Origin: Actinoallomurus iriomotensis
Lineage (GTDB): Bacteria > Actinomycetota > Actinomycetes > Streptosporangiales > Streptosporangiaceae
Assembly: GCF_030269445.1 (NCBI RefSeq)
Contig: NZ_BSTJ01000010.1
Coordinates: forward strand, 62,001-126,000
Reading direction: 5' to 3'
DNA: 64,000 nucleotides
The notes below the pieces were generated by a model that did no database searches, had not been told where the DNA came from, and worked only from the letters and a program-made list of their open reading frames with translations. How positions within the stretch are numbered: the stretch's first letter is position 1; the number at the start of each line of letters is the position of its first letter. Position numbers and translations under genes: made by a program. Positions 1 through 9,440 of the stretch are shown piece by piece.

Positions 1-1133
1 CCGGCCATGACCGCCGCGAACGCGAGCAGCCCGCTTCGCCTCGTGGCCCACCCGGCACGGAACCGGATCGGGTCCTCGACCAGGTACTTCGAGAGCACGG
101 CGAGACCGATCGACACGGCGCACGCCGCGACCGTACGGACCCACCCGCGCTGCGCGGAGAGCAGTACGAAGACGGGCCAGTGCCACAGGTACAGGCTGTA
201 GGAGATCAGTCCCAGCCCGCGCAGCGGCCACGAGGCGAGGACCGTGCCGACCGCCGTTCGCGGCTCTCCCGCACACAGCCCGACCAGCAGCGCGGCGGCC
301 AGCGAGTGCACGAAGAGCCCGCCGGTGAACAGCCACGCCGAGTTCACACCGTCGACGAGCGACCACGCCGTGCCCATTCCGATCGCCAGCGAGCACGACA
401 CGACGCCCGCCCGCCGGCCGGCCACGCGGGCCACCAGGGCGCGCACCGGCCGGGTGGCGACCATGGCGCCCAGCAACAACGAGAACGCCCGGGTGTCGGT
501 GCCGGTGTAGACCCGGGTCGGGTCCGCCGGGTCGACCAGCGTGACCATCAGCACCAGTGAGACGACCGAGACCAGGGCCGCGACCAGGGCCGCGACCGTC
601 GCGACCCGCCGTCCACACCGGGCGATGACCAGCAGGACCACCGGCCACACCAGGTAGAACTGCTCCTCGACCGCGATGCTCCACAGGTGCTCGAACACCC
701 GGGACGGCCCGAACCGGTCCCAGTAGCCGGCCGACTCGGCGAGCAGATGCCAGTTGACCAGGTTCAGCTGCACCCACGGGCCGTCCGAGAGCGTGGTTCG
801 CACCAGGTCCGGCGGCCCCACCGCCCACACCAGCACGGTGACGCCGGCGAGCATGGTCGCCAGGGCGGGCAGCAGCCGGCGGGCGCGCCGGCCCCAGAAG
901 GCGACCAGCGACACGGTGCCGGTCGCCTCGATCTCCCGCAGCAGCAGGTCGGTGATGAGGTGGCCGGACAGTGCGAAGAACAGGTCCACCCCGAGGAAAC
1001 CACCGGGCAGGTGGCCGGTGTGGAACAACAGCACCCCGAGGATCGCGGCACCCCGTAGCCCGTCCAGCGCGGGCAGGTGCGGCCTGCGCCCGGTCGTCGC
1101 CCGAGTGGCCCTGGCCGGTTGAAGCTGCGTCAT
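1..1133 (-). CDS. Acyltransferase-3 family membrane protein (3' end outside window)
   Basis: The frame reads leftward from the ATG at 1133 and stays open to base 1, so the C-terminus is missing. The N-terminus has the hallmarks of the OafA/YrhL acyltransferase-3 family: LPALDGLRGAAILGVLLFH near residue 20, then a GGFLGVDLFFALSGHLIT-like segment that forms the first membrane helices and carries the family's essential His. An RRARRLLPAL segment and a VEEQFYLVWP motif follow. Such integral membrane enzymes O-acetylate or O-acylate cell-surface sugars, peptidoglycan or natural products. The partner substrate cannot be read from the context. It is on the same strand as the GH2 gene but separated from it by a strong inverted repeat, so it is probably transcribed separately. 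Confidence 0.85.
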   Translation of the reverse strand, partial: MTQLQPARATRATTGRRPHLPALDGLRGAAILGVLLFHTGHLPGGFLGVDLFFALSGHLITDLLLREIEATGTVSLVAFWGRRARRLLPALATMLAGVTVLVWAVGPPDLVRTTLSDGPWVQLNLVNWHLLAESAGYWDRFGPSRVFEHLWSIAVEEQFYLVWPVVLLVIARCGRRVATVAALVAALVSVVSLVLMVTLVDPADPTRVYTGTDTRAFSLLLGAMVATRPVRALVARVAGRRAGVVSCSLAIGMGTAWSLVDGVNSAWLFTGGLFVHSLAAALLVGLCAGEPRTAVGTVLASWPLRGLGLISYSLYLWHWPVFVLLSAQRGWVRTVAACAVSIGLAVLSKYLVEDPIRFRAGWATRRSGLLAFAAVMA

Positions 1134-1226
1134 GGTGCCGACCGTGCCGGACCCGTGTCGAGATGCCGTCCGCGTCAGGTCGCAGTCGTGTCGTAACCGG
1201 CGGACGGCTTCTCGCGACAGGTCCTT

Positions 1227-1283
1227 GGGCCTGTCTCAAAGTCCGCGCCGCGCAGTAGGACAGCGGGGCTTTGAGACAGGCCC
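1227..1283. repeat. Perfect 15-bp inverted repeat, likely terminator or IS-end remnant
   Basis: GGGCCTGTCTCAAAG at 1227-1241 is mirrored exactly by its complement at 1269-1283, with a 27-base loop. The right arm shares one base with the TAG stop of the GH2 gene, so in the direction of that gene the structure is a 3' hairpin. The arms also resemble terminal inverted repeats of some insertion sequences (from memory), so a tiny decayed element is an alternative. Confidence 0.6.
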
Positions 1284-4081
1284 TAACGGCCGGCGGCGAT
1301 CGTCCGGTCGGGCAGGTTGCGGCCGGTGAGGCTGACGACCGGATGCGCGCCGCGCAGGTCCGCGGCGCGGTAGCGCGCGGTCAGCGTCTGGCTCTGGCCC
1401 GGCCACAGCGTCACGTAGTTGTCGCTCCAGGTGATCGGCAGCACCTGGTTGTCGCCGTTCGCCGCCCGGCCGTCGCCCGCGCCCCGCCGTACGTCGGCGC
1501 GGGTGAAGACGGTCGGCGCCTTGCCGGTGTTGCGGATCGTGACCGTGGTGACCGCGTCGGCGCCCTCCCGGCGGGTCGACGCCGACGCCGCGACGGTCGC
1601 CGCCGGGAGCTTCTGCAGGCCGGTGAGATCGGCGTACCCGGCGGGCTGGAACGTGGCCCCGTAGCCCTGGCCGACCGTCTTGGCCCAGTCGACCTTGTCC
1701 GGCTTCGTGGACAGCCAGTAGACGTTCCGGCTCACCGTACGGCCGCCCTTGCTCAGTGTGAGCTCGAGGAAGTAGGTCTGCGAGGTCTGCGCCGGCACCT
1801 TCGGCGTCAGCACGGTCTGCACGCCCTGTGAGGCGAGGCCGGAGACGGCGACCCGCCGCTCGTCGCGGACCGCGCCGTTCAGGTCGATGACGCGCGAGGA
1901 CGCGGTCAGGCCGTCCTGCCGGGAGCGGGTCACGTTGGAGACCTTCACCGAGCCGTCGGCGTAGTCGTACATGATGTGCACCGGTTCGCCGGCCTTGAGC
2001 GCGCCGAAGTACACGCCCGGCTGGTCGAAGTCGTAGTTGTAGATGTTCCAGTGCAGCGACGGCCACGCCTTGTTCAGCATCCAGTAGATGACGCCGGGGC
2101 TGGGGTTGGCCGGATCGCCCGAGCGCGCGAGGTAGGCCTCGAACTGCGCCCGCGTCACCTCGTACCCGCCCATCTGCGCGATCTTCTGGTACGAGGCCAT
2201 GTCGGACCAGGAGCCGTAGCGGTTCCACAGCGGAGTGTTGTACTGCCCCATCCGCGCGGTCTTCGTGTAGGTGTTGAACGAGGCGGCGACGTGGAACAGG
2301 TCCGGCCCGGTGCCCGGTCCCTTCGTCGTGGACAGGTCCCAGATCTTCGCCTGGTCGGCGGGCGTCAGGAAGCGGTTGAGCGAGTCCTGCGTCGGCACGG
2401 TGTTGCCCGCACTGGTCTCGGTGTCGTACCCCCAGGCGCTGCCGGCGTTGGTGAAGCTCGGGTCGCTGCCCGCCGTCTCGGGGCCGTTCGCCCACCAGTA
2501 GCCCGGCGGCACGTAGTTGTACGGGCCCTCCTTGGCGCCGGACGGGCCGAGCTTCGGTGAGCTCTTGTACTCCGCCGAGGCCACCTGTGGCGTCTGCCAG
2601 TTCGCGTCCGCGAACGCCTTGAGGTAGATCGCCTCCTTGGCCGCCTCCGGCGCCTCGTCGCTGCCCTGGAACCAGGTGAAGACGCTCGGGTGGTTCCGCA
2701 GCCAGGACGCGACGCGGGTGGCCTGGTTGGCCGCGTTCGCCCGGAGGGCGTCCGGCCACTTGGCGATGGGGTCCTCCCACCGGTCGCAGCACTGCCAGCC
2801 GGTCATGGCGAGGATCCCGGCGCGGTCCATCTGGGCGAACATGTCATCCGGGGGCAGGTTGCCCTCGAACCGGATGGTGTTCAGGCCGAGGTTCTTGACG
2901 TACGCGAGCTGGTCGCGGATGTTCTGCGGCGAGTAGCGCATGAACATGTCGGGCGACCATCCGCCGCCCCGGATCACCAGCGGCACCCCGTTGATCACGA
3001 ACCGCCGGTAGCCGTGGGGCGCGTGGGTCTTGCCCTGCGTGACCGGCGTGAGCGAGGACGTCACGGTGCGGATGCCGAAGTCCTCGCCGTACCGGTCGGA
3101 CTCCTGGCCGCCGGTCCGTACGGCGGCGTCGAGGTGGTACATCGGCTGGCCGCCGAGCTGGTACGGCCACCAGATCGCCGGGTGGGACAGGTGGAGCTGC
3201 CGGTGGTCGGCGGGGGAGAGCGTGACCGTGCGCGTACTTCGCGCCGGCACGTCCGCGGTGGTGGTCACCCGTACGCGCGTCGCGCCGTGCGTGATGGTGG
3301 CGTCCAGCTCGCCGCGCTGGGCCGTGGAGGTGTCGTTGCGCAGGTCGGCCTTCACGGTGAGGTCGGAGCTGCTGAGGTCCTTGGCGTTGTTCTGCACGAC
3401 GTGGACGTCGCGCAGCGAGATCGGCCCGGCCTGGGCGAGTTGCGGTGCGAAGCGCAGGCCCGTGCCCTCGTCGGGCGCGTGCGGGTTCCAGTCGAGCTGG
3501 CTGTCGGTGAGGTAGGTCTTCGGGTCGTTCTTGGCGACGTCGAGCGCGATCGCGTTGGCACCGTCGTGGACGTAGGGCGTGACGTCGTACTCGAACCGCG
3601 AGTAGGCGCCCTGCAGTTGCGTGCGGTCGGCCACCTTGGTGCCGTTGACCCACAGGTCCGCGGTGCCCAGCACCCCGTTCATGATCAGGTACGTCCGGCC
3701 GCCGGCCCGCGGGTGCACGGTGAGCTGGTCGCGGTACCACCAGTTCACGTTGAACTGGTCCTTCGGCACGCTCTTGAGCCGGTCGGAGAAGAAGACGTTC
3801 GGGTACCGGCCGTTCTCCACCAGGCCCGCCATCAGGGTCTGGGGCTGGGAGAGCGGCAGCCAGCCGGTCGCGGAGTAGTCCGGGCGGGAGATCTGCGCCC
3901 CGGAGGTCCCGGCGACGGACGAGGACTGGATGCGCCAGCCGGAGGTGAGCGGTGCGGTGCCGGGGCCGGGCGCGATGACGGCGGCGGGCGGTGGGGCCGC
4001 GGTGGCGACGCGAGGCGGCGTCGCGGCCGCCGCGGTGATCGTTCCCGCGAGCGCCACCATGATCAAAGATGTCCTGACCAT
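1283..4081 (-). CDS. csxA: Secreted GH2 exo-beta-D-glucosaminidase (CsxA-like)
   Basis: Predicted to release glucosamine from the non-reducing end of chitosan oligomers outside the cell. I chose the ATG at 4081, which gives a 932-aa protein with a normal signal peptide (MVRTSLIMVALAG...); an in-frame GTG at 4129 would add 16 residues. A GH2 sugar-binding domain follows (VNWWYRDQL near 114, LMNGVLGTADLWVNG-like strand near 134), then an Ig-like domain and the TIM barrel. In CsxA enzymes the acid is Asp instead of the usual GH2 Glu; here the match is WFQGSDEAP with D475, and the nucleophile lies in GYDTETSAGN (E555). C-terminal beta-sandwich domains complete the family's normal length. It is divergent from the cellulase gene, suggesting joint control of polysaccharide use. 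Some GH2 relatives are mannosidases, so the substrate is an inference. Confidence 0.82.
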   Translation of the reverse strand: MVRTSLIMVALAGTITAAAATPPRVATAAPPPAAVIAPGPGTAPLTSGWRIQSSSVAGTSGAQISRPDYSATGWLPLSQPQTLMAGLVENGRYPNVFFSDRLKSVPKDQFNVNWWYRDQLTVHPRAGGRTYLIMNGVLGTADLWVNGTKVADRTQLQGAYSRFEYDVTPYVHDGANAIALDVAKNDPKTYLTDSQLDWNPHAPDEGTGLRFAPQLAQAGPISLRDVHVVQNNAKDLSSSDLTVKADLRNDTSTAQRGELDATITHGATRVRVTTTADVPARSTRTVTLSPADHRQLHLSHPAIWWPYQLGGQPMYHLDAAVRTGGQESDRYGEDFGIRTVTSSLTPVTQGKTHAPHGYRRFVINGVPLVIRGGGWSPDMFMRYSPQNIRDQLAYVKNLGLNTIRFEGNLPPDDMFAQMDRAGILAMTGWQCCDRWEDPIAKWPDALRANAANQATRVASWLRNHPSVFTWFQGSDEAPEAAKEAIYLKAFADANWQTPQVASAEYKSSPKLGPSGAKEGPYNYVPPGYWWANGPETAGSDPSFTNAGSAWGYDTETSAGNTVPTQDSLNRFLTPADQAKIWDLSTTKGPGTGPDLFHVAASFNTYTKTARMGQYNTPLWNRYGSWSDMASYQKIAQMGGYEVTRAQFEAYLARSGDPANPSPGVIYWMLNKAWPSLHWNIYNYDFDQPGVYFGALKAGEPVHIMYDYADGSVKVSNVTRSRQDGLTASSRVIDLNGAVRDERRVAVSGLASQGVQTVLTPKVPAQTSQTYFLELTLSKGGRTVSRNVYWLSTKPDKVDWAKTVGQGYGATFQPAGYADLTGLQKLPAATVAASASTRREGADAVTTVTIRNTGKAPTVFTRADVRRGAGDGRAANGDNQVLPITWSDNYVTLWPGQSQTLTARYRAADLRGAHPVVSLTGRNLPDRTIAAGR

Positions 4082-4136
4082 AGATAACCGTACCTTCCGG
4101 GTCCGATCCTCCAGGCTGACCGTCACCACGTTTGAT

Positions 4137-4149
4137 TGGGAGCCTCCCT
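4137..4149. promoter_or_regulatory. Degenerate CebR-like dyad upstream of GH2 gene
   Basis: TGGGAGCCTCCCT keeps both half-sites of the CebR/CelR operator found at 4250 but lacks the central base pair step. It lies 55 bases upstream of the chosen GH2 start. It may be a weak second operator; the evidence is sequence similarity only. Confidence 0.3.
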
Positions 4150-4249
4150 AACAATTGCCGAAGAAGGCCGCGCCCGCAAGGTTTCCGTGAATGCCGGTGA
4201 AAGCCACTTTTCTTGAAGTAAGGGGTCAAGTTACCGTCGTGGCGGCATG

Positions 4250-4263
4250 TGGGAGCGCTCCCA
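4250..4263. promoter_or_regulatory. CebR/CelR-type operator (TGGGAGCGCTCCCA)
   Basis: A perfect 14-bp palindrome identical to the operator bound by the LacI-family cellobiose repressors CebR (Streptomyces) and CelR (Thermobifida). It ends 26 bases before the ATG of the cellulase gene, where a bound repressor would block transcription. Induction by cello-oligosaccharides is therefore predicted. The repressor gene is not in this window. Confidence 0.85.
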
Positions 4264-4289
4264 TTGCGACTCGCCCCTTGGAGTGGCCA

Positions 4290-6011
4290 ATGCGATCCCG
4301 ACGCGTGATCTCCGCGATCCTCGCGCTCGCCCTGGGCGCCTTCGGCGGCGTCCTGGCCACCGGCGCGAGCCCCGCGTACGCCGCCGTGCGCTGCGCGGTG
4401 GACTACACGGTGAACGACTGGGGCTCCGGTTTCACCGCCTCCATCACCCTGCACAACCTCGGCGACCGGCTCGACGGCTGGACGCTGACCTACGCCTACA
4501 CCGGGAACCAGACGCTCACCCAGGGCTGGAGCGGCGACTGGAGCCAGTCGGGCCGGACGGTGACGGTGACCGGCGCGTCCTGGAACCGCACGCTCGCCAC
4601 CGGCGCGAGCACCCAGATCGGCGCGAACTTCAGCTACAGCGGGACCAACGCGGCTCCCGCGTCGTTCGCGGTCAACGGAACCACCTGTGGGGGAGGGGAC
4701 GGCGGCGGCGCCACGCCACAGGTCGGCATCACCACCCCGGCGGACGGCGCCACCGTCGCCGCGGGAGCGGACCTGCCGATCGCGGCGACCGCCACCGAGA
4801 CGGGCGGCTCGATCGCCAAGGTGGAGTTCTACGACGGCTCGACGCTGCTCGGCACCGACACGACCAGCCCGTACGCCTACACCTGGGCCGGCGTCCCGGC
4901 CGGCGCCCACACGCTCACCGCCCGTGCCTATGACGCGGCCGGCGCCTCGGCGACCTCCGCCGCCGTGCACGTGACCGCGGGCGGCGGTGGCGGGAACACG
5001 ACCGCGCCCAAGCTGCACGTGTCCGGGAACCACCTGGTCGACGCCGCCGGCGCCACCGTACGGCTCCGCGGCGCGAACCGGTCCGGCGGGGAGTTCATGT
5101 GCGTGCAGGGCTACGGCTTCTGGGACGGCCCGGTCGACGACGCGTCCATCGCGGCGATGGCCGCCTGGCACATCACCGCGGTGCGGATCCCGCTCAACGA
5201 GGACTGCTGGCTCGGCCTGAGCGACGTCGACTCCCGGTACGGCGGCGCGGCGTACCAGAGCGAGGTCGAGGGCTTCGTCTCCCGGCTGGAGGCGCACGGC
5301 ATCACGCCGATCGTCGAGATGCACTGGAGCCACGGCACCTACACCGGCCCGTCCTCCGGCTGCTCGGACGTGAACGCGACCTGCCAGAAGCCGATGCCGG
5401 ACGCGCAGTACGCCCCGGCGTTCTGGACCGGCGTCGCGGGTGCCTTCAAGGGCGACACCGCGGTCGTGTTCGACCTGTTCAACGAGCCCTACCCGGAGCG
5501 GGCGACCGGCGACGAGACCTCGGGCTGGACCTGCTGGCGCGACGGCGGCACGTGCGCCGGCATCCCGTACCAGGTCGCCGGGTTCCAGTCGCTGGTCGAC
5601 GCGGTACGCGCGACCGGCGCGGACAACGTCGTCCTCGTCGGCGGGCTGGCCTACTCCAACGACCTGACCCAGTGGCTCGCGTACGAGCCGTCGGATCCGC
5701 GGCACAACCTCGCGGCGTTCGCGCACCTGTACAACTTCAACACCTGCTCCAACACGTCGTGCTTCGACTCCCAGCTCGCTCCGGTGGCGGCGAAGGTGCC
5801 GCTGACGCTCAGTGAGATCGGTGAGAACGACTGCGGGCACGGGTTCATCGACACCGTCATGAACTGGGCGGACGCCCACGGCGTCGGCTACCTCGGCTGG
5901 ACCTGGAACACCTGGGACTGCTCTTCCGGCCCGTCGCTGATCAGCGACTACAACGGCACCGCCACGCCGTTCGGCGCCGGGCTGCGCGACCACCTGGCCG
6001 CGACGTCCTGA
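4290..6011 (+). CDS. Secreted cellulase: CBM2, Ig-like linker domain, GH5 catalytic domain
   Basis: A 573-aa endoglucanase-type enzyme that should cut beta-1,4-glucan outside the cell. The ATG at 4290 follows GGAG at a good distance and gives a classic signal peptide (MRSRRVISAILALALG, cleavage after about residue 31). Residues 33-133 form a family 2 carbohydrate-binding module bounded by C35 and C133, with the surface tryptophans expected for cellulose binding. Residues about 143-228 look like a bacterial Ig-like domain (VEFYDGSTLLGTDT). After a Gly-rich linker the GH5 barrel starts near 238; its acid/base is E399 in LFNEPYP and its likely nucleophile is E509 in LTLSEIGEN. The upstream CebR box links it to cellobiose-responsive control. 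Confidence 0.92.
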   Translation: MRSRRVISAILALALGAFGGVLATGASPAYAAVRCAVDYTVNDWGSGFTASITLHNLGDRLDGWTLTYAYTGNQTLTQGWSGDWSQSGRTVTVTGASWNRTLATGASTQIGANFSYSGTNAAPASFAVNGTTCGGGDGGGATPQVGITTPADGATVAAGADLPIAATATETGGSIAKVEFYDGSTLLGTDTTSPYAYTWAGVPAGAHTLTARAYDAAGASATSAAVHVTAGGGGGNTTAPKLHVSGNHLVDAAGATVRLRGANRSGGEFMCVQGYGFWDGPVDDASIAAMAAWHITAVRIPLNEDCWLGLSDVDSRYGGAAYQSEVEGFVSRLEAHGITPIVEMHWSHGTYTGPSSGCSDVNATCQKPMPDAQYAPAFWTGVAGAFKGDTAVVFDLFNEPYPERATGDETSGWTCWRDGGTCAGIPYQVAGFQSLVDAVRATGADNVVLVGGLAYSNDLTQWLAYEPSDPRHNLAAFAHLYNFNTCSNTSCFDSQLAPVAAKVPLTLSEIGENDCGHGFIDTVMNWADAHGVGYLGWTWNTWDCSSGPSLISDYNGTATPFGAGLRDHLAATS

Positions 6012-6033
6012 CCGGCGGGGGAGCGAACACCGG

Positions 6034-6065
6034 GCACGCGGCCCGCCGCGGGGCGGGCCGCGTGC
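6034..6065. terminator. Bidirectional terminator hairpin
   Basis: A perfect 14-bp GC-rich stem (6034-6047 with 6052-6065, 4-base loop) sits between the converging cellulase and SARP genes, 22 bases after the cellulase stop. It can serve both strands. Confidence 0.75.
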
Positions 6066-6084
6066 ACCGGTCGCAGGGGCGCGC

Positions 6085-9000
6085 CTACAGCGTCGCGCCG
6101 GCCTTCTCCAGCAGCGCGGTGACCTCCGCGGCCCCGGCCGTGTCGGCCAGCTCCTCGAACAGGGTGCGGGCCTCCGCCCACGCTCGCACGGCGGCCGTCG
6201 TGTCGCCGGTCCCCGCGTGGGCGCGGCCGAGGCTGCGCAGCGTCTCGGAGAGGAAGGAGGTCCAGCCGCGGCTCCGCCAGATCTGCACCGACTCCTCCAG
6301 CCGGAGCGTCGCCGAGGCGTACCGCCCGGCGGCCAGGTCCAGGTCGCCGAGGACCCTCAGGGCGTCGGCCAGGTGGTGCGGCATGCCGAGCCGGCGGCTG
6401 ACCGACAGGACCGCCTCGGCGGCCGGCCGCGCGCGGGGATCCTCCAGCGCGGCGTACAGCTTGGCCAGGTAGAGCAGCGAGAACGCCTCCGCGTAGCGGT
6501 CGCCGCGCGCGTGGCACATGGTGAGCGACGCGACGAGCAGGTCGTGCCCGCTGTCGAGCCGGCCGGCCGCGCAGTGCGCGGCGCCCAGGAACTGCATCGC
6601 GGTGGCCTCGAAGCGCGGGTTGCCCAGTTCGCGAGCGAGCTGCAGCGCGTGGGTCAGGTGCTCGATGGCGGCTTCGGCGCGCGCGTGTCCGCAGGCGACG
6701 CCCATCACCTGGCGCGCGCGTGCCTGCCCGCCGAGGTGGTCGTGGTCGCGCGCGAGCTCCAGCGCGCGGCCGGCCACCGCCAGGGCCTCGTCCGTGTCAC
6801 CCCCGGCCACGAGCGCCCAGGCGCAGTTCACCAGCGCGTCGGCCACGCCGCGTGGCTCGCCCAGCTCCTCGAACATCGTCAGGAAACGCTGCGACCGTTC
6901 GTGCAGCGTGGCCATTGCCGTGCCCGACCGCGAGGACGAGATCCAGGTCGTCAGCTCGACCAGTCCGCGGGTCAGCACGGCCTCGCCGAGCCGGTTGCCG
7001 GTGGAGCGGCAGAGTCGCAGGGCGCGTTCGTGGACCGCCTGCCACTCCGCCGTCATGACCCGGACGTCGAAGTACTTCTCCAGGCATCCGGCCAGGTCCC
7101 AGGCGAACTCGTCGAGACCGAGGTCGCATGCCTGGCCCACCGCGGCCACCAGCGCCGGCCATTCGGCGTCGAACCAGGCGGCCGGGTCGCGCAGCGCCGC
7201 CGCGGTGATCGTCGTCGGCAGCGGCCACCGGGGCGCGGTGCCGTGGACGGCCGCGTAGCAGGGGCCCGGCACGTGCTCGGCGGCGCGCTCGGCCATGGCG
7301 AGCCACGCGCTGAAGGCCCTGGTCAGCGCCTCGCGCCAGGTGTCCGGCTCCTCTTCGTAGCACCGCTCGCGGGCGTACAGGCGCAGCAGGTCGTGGAAGC
7401 GGTAGCGGAGCCGTCCGGTCGGGTCGGCGCCGGCGACGTCGAGGAGCCGGGCGTCGACGAGCGTCTCGAGGTGCTCCTGTGCCTCCTCCACCGAGGCGTC
7501 CAGCATCGCGGCGGCCACCCAGCCCGCCACGTCGCCCACGTCCAGCAGGCCGAGCCGCCGGAACAGGGCACGAGCGCCGTCGGGCAGCCGCGCGTAGGCG
7601 ACCGAGAAACCGGCGCGGACCGCGAGGTCGCCGGCGGACAGCTCGTCGAGCCGCCGGTGCTGGTCGCCGAGGATCGCGGCCAGATGGCCGAGGCTCCAAC
7701 GGCGGCGGCCGGCCAGCCGCGCGCCGGCGATCCGCACGGCCAGCGGCACGTACGCGCAGAGCCGGGCGATCTCCGCGGCGACCTCCGGCTCGGCCTCGAC
7801 GCGGTCCTGACCGGCGATCCGGGCCAGCAGGGCGGTCGCCTCGCCGGAGTCGAACACGTCCAGCTCGATCCGCCGGACCGACTCCAGCCCGGTCAGGTGG
7901 GCCCGGCTGGTCACGATCACCGCCGAGCCCGGCGATCCGGGCAACAGCGGGCGTATCTGGCGTTCACTGGCCGCGTTGTCGAGCACGATGAGGATCCGCC
8001 GGCCGGCGAGCAGGCTCCGGAACAGCGCGCTGCGCTCCTCCAGCGACTCCGGGACCGCGTGCGCCGCGATGCCGAGCGCGGTGAGGAACCCGCCGAGCAC
8101 CCGGGCCGGGCTCGCCGGCTCGGCGCGTTCGGCGCCCAGGTCGGCGTACAGCTGCCCGTCGGGGAACCGTTCGGCCACACGATGCGCGGCGTGCACGGCC
8201 AGCGCGGTCTTGCCGACGCCGCCCATCCCCGAGATCACCACCGGCATGGTGGCCTGCCTGAGCACCCGGACCAGCAGGAAGACGTGCGCCTCCCGGCCGA
8301 TGAAGTCGGCGATCGCGGACGGCAGCTGGGCGGGCGGCGGCAGCGCGGTCTCCACGAGCGGTCCGGGTCCGTGGTCGCGGTCCCGGGCGAGCACGGTGAG
8401 GTACGCGCGCTGGACGCGGGCACCCGGCTCGACGCCCATCTCGTCGATGATCCGCTCCCGCACCCGCTGGTAGCGCCGCAGAGCGTCGGCCGGCCGCCCG
8501 GCGATCGACAGCAGCTCGATCAGGCTCGCCTGGAGCTCCTCGTCCAGCGGATGTTCGTCCGCCAGGGCGTCGACCCGCGCCACCGCGGAGCCGGGCCGGC
8601 CCGCCGCGATGGCGGCCTCGGCGAACGCCACGGCGGCCCGGCGGACACCGGCGTCGGCCTCGCGGATGAGCGACCCGGCCCGGTCGAGATCGGCCAGGAC
8701 GGGCCCCCGCCGCAGGTCCAGGGCGGACTCCAGCAGCTCGCACCGCACCGACGGGTCGTCGGTGGCCGAGGCGCTCCGCGCCAGCGCGCGGAACCGGCCG
8801 ATGTCCACGGCCTCGGCGGGCACGACCAGCCGGTAGCCCGCGCCGTCGTACTCGACCGGCGGTGTGTCACCCGGCAGCCGGCTCAGCCAGTCGCGCAGGC
8901 GCGAGACCGCGGCCTGCACCGATCCGCGGCCGGTACGGTCCGCCCGGTCGGCCCACACGAGCTCGATCAGCTGCTCGGTCGTCAGCGGGCGTCTCCCCGC

Positions 9001-9120
9001 GAGCAGCAACACGCCGAGCAGCCCGCGGACCACCGCGGACCCGGGCGGCGGCACGGGCCGCCCGTCCACTTCGATCACCAACGGGCCGAGCACGCCGAAC
9101 CGCGGCTCACCGGTGCCCAT
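6085..9120 (-). CDS. SARP/AfsR-family transcriptional regulator with NB-ARC and TPR domains
   Basis: A 1011-aa cytoplasmic regulator. Residues about 5-90 match the winged OmpR-type DNA-binding domain of SARPs (LTTEQLIELVWAD, VSRLRDWL), followed by the bacterial transcriptional activation domain to about 250 (LIELLSIAGRPADALRRYQR). An NB-ARC STAND ATPase begins near 275, with Walker A GMGGVGKTAL at about 298-306 and ILIVLDNA as Walker B. The C-terminal 350 residues are TPR-like helical repeats. AfsR-type proteins activate secondary metabolism or morphological genes in answer to an unknown ligand or kinase. No biosynthetic cluster is adjacent on this side, so the target is unknown. It is transcribed alone, towards the shared terminator. 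Confidence 0.9.
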   Translation of the reverse strand: MGTGEPRFGVLGPLVIEVDGRPVPPPGSAVVRGLLGVLLLAGRRPLTTEQLIELVWADRADRTGRGSVQAAVSRLRDWLSRLPGDTPPVEYDGAGYRLVVPAEAVDIGRFRALARSASATDDPSVRCELLESALDLRRGPVLADLDRAGSLIREADAGVRRAAVAFAEAAIAAGRPGSAVARVDALADEHPLDEELQASLIELLSIAGRPADALRRYQRVRERIIDEMGVEPGARVQRAYLTVLARDRDHGPGPLVETALPPPAQLPSAIADFIGREAHVFLLVRVLRQATMPVVISGMGGVGKTALAVHAAHRVAERFPDGQLYADLGAERAEPASPARVLGGFLTALGIAAHAVPESLEERSALFRSLLAGRRILIVLDNAASERQIRPLLPGSPGSAVIVTSRAHLTGLESVRRIELDVFDSGEATALLARIAGQDRVEAEPEVAAEIARLCAYVPLAVRIAGARLAGRRRWSLGHLAAILGDQHRRLDELSAGDLAVRAGFSVAYARLPDGARALFRRLGLLDVGDVAGWVAAAMLDASVEEAQEHLETLVDARLLDVAGADPTGRLRYRFHDLLRLYARERCYEEEPDTWREALTRAFSAWLAMAERAAEHVPGPCYAAVHGTAPRWPLPTTITAAALRDPAAWFDAEWPALVAAVGQACDLGLDEFAWDLAGCLEKYFDVRVMTAEWQAVHERALRLCRSTGNRLGEAVLTRGLVELTTWISSSRSGTAMATLHERSQRFLTMFEELGEPRGVADALVNCAWALVAGGDTDEALAVAGRALELARDHDHLGGQARARQVMGVACGHARAEAAIEHLTHALQLARELGNPRFEATAMQFLGAAHCAAGRLDSGHDLLVASLTMCHARGDRYAEAFSLLYLAKLYAALEDPRARPAAEAVLSVSRRLGMPHHLADALRVLGDLDLAAGRYASATLRLEESVQIWRSRGWTSFLSETLRSLGRAHAGTGDTTAAVRAWAEARTLFEELADTAGAAEVTALLEKAGATL

Positions 9121-9440
9121 CTAGCCTCACGCCTCCGTCATCGGGTCCGATCCTGCCGCCCTTGGACTCCGCGCGTATCGATTGGGTTGCATCCGGAAGG
9201 CAGACAAGTCTCATCCGCAACGGTCGTTCGGTAGCGCATGTCGACGCGGAGGTGACCATAGTCTTCCTTGCCCGTCAGGGTGACCACGGCGCACGATCGG
9301 GACATGCGCAACTGCTCATGTGGTCACGGCTCGGGCTGCTCCTGCCCCAAAGGCTGTTCGTGCGGATGTAACGGCTGACGGTTCTCCTCAGCCATGACAG
9401 CCGGCGTCGCGAAGCCGGTTGGAGCGGGTGAGCGTGCCGG
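9121..9440. other. Non-coding stretch upstream of SARP gene with GTGACCA repeats
   Basis: No convincing gene. GTGACCA occurs at 9252-9258 and 9280-9286 and inverted at 9321-9327. These are candidate regulatory sites for the SARP gene, whose start is at 9120. Confidence 0.3.

Noticed and set aside
2844-5993. 1049-codon open frame on the minus strand across both glycosidase genes
   Set aside because: It runs through the GH2 gene in another frame and antisense through the cellulase, has Arg/Gly/Val-rich low-complexity translation, and no family motif. It is a by-product of high GC.
6217-9234. 1005-codon open frame on the plus strand
   Set aside because: It is antisense to the SARP regulator, whose domains are clear. 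The translation is repetitive Arg/Gly/Gln and shows no motif.
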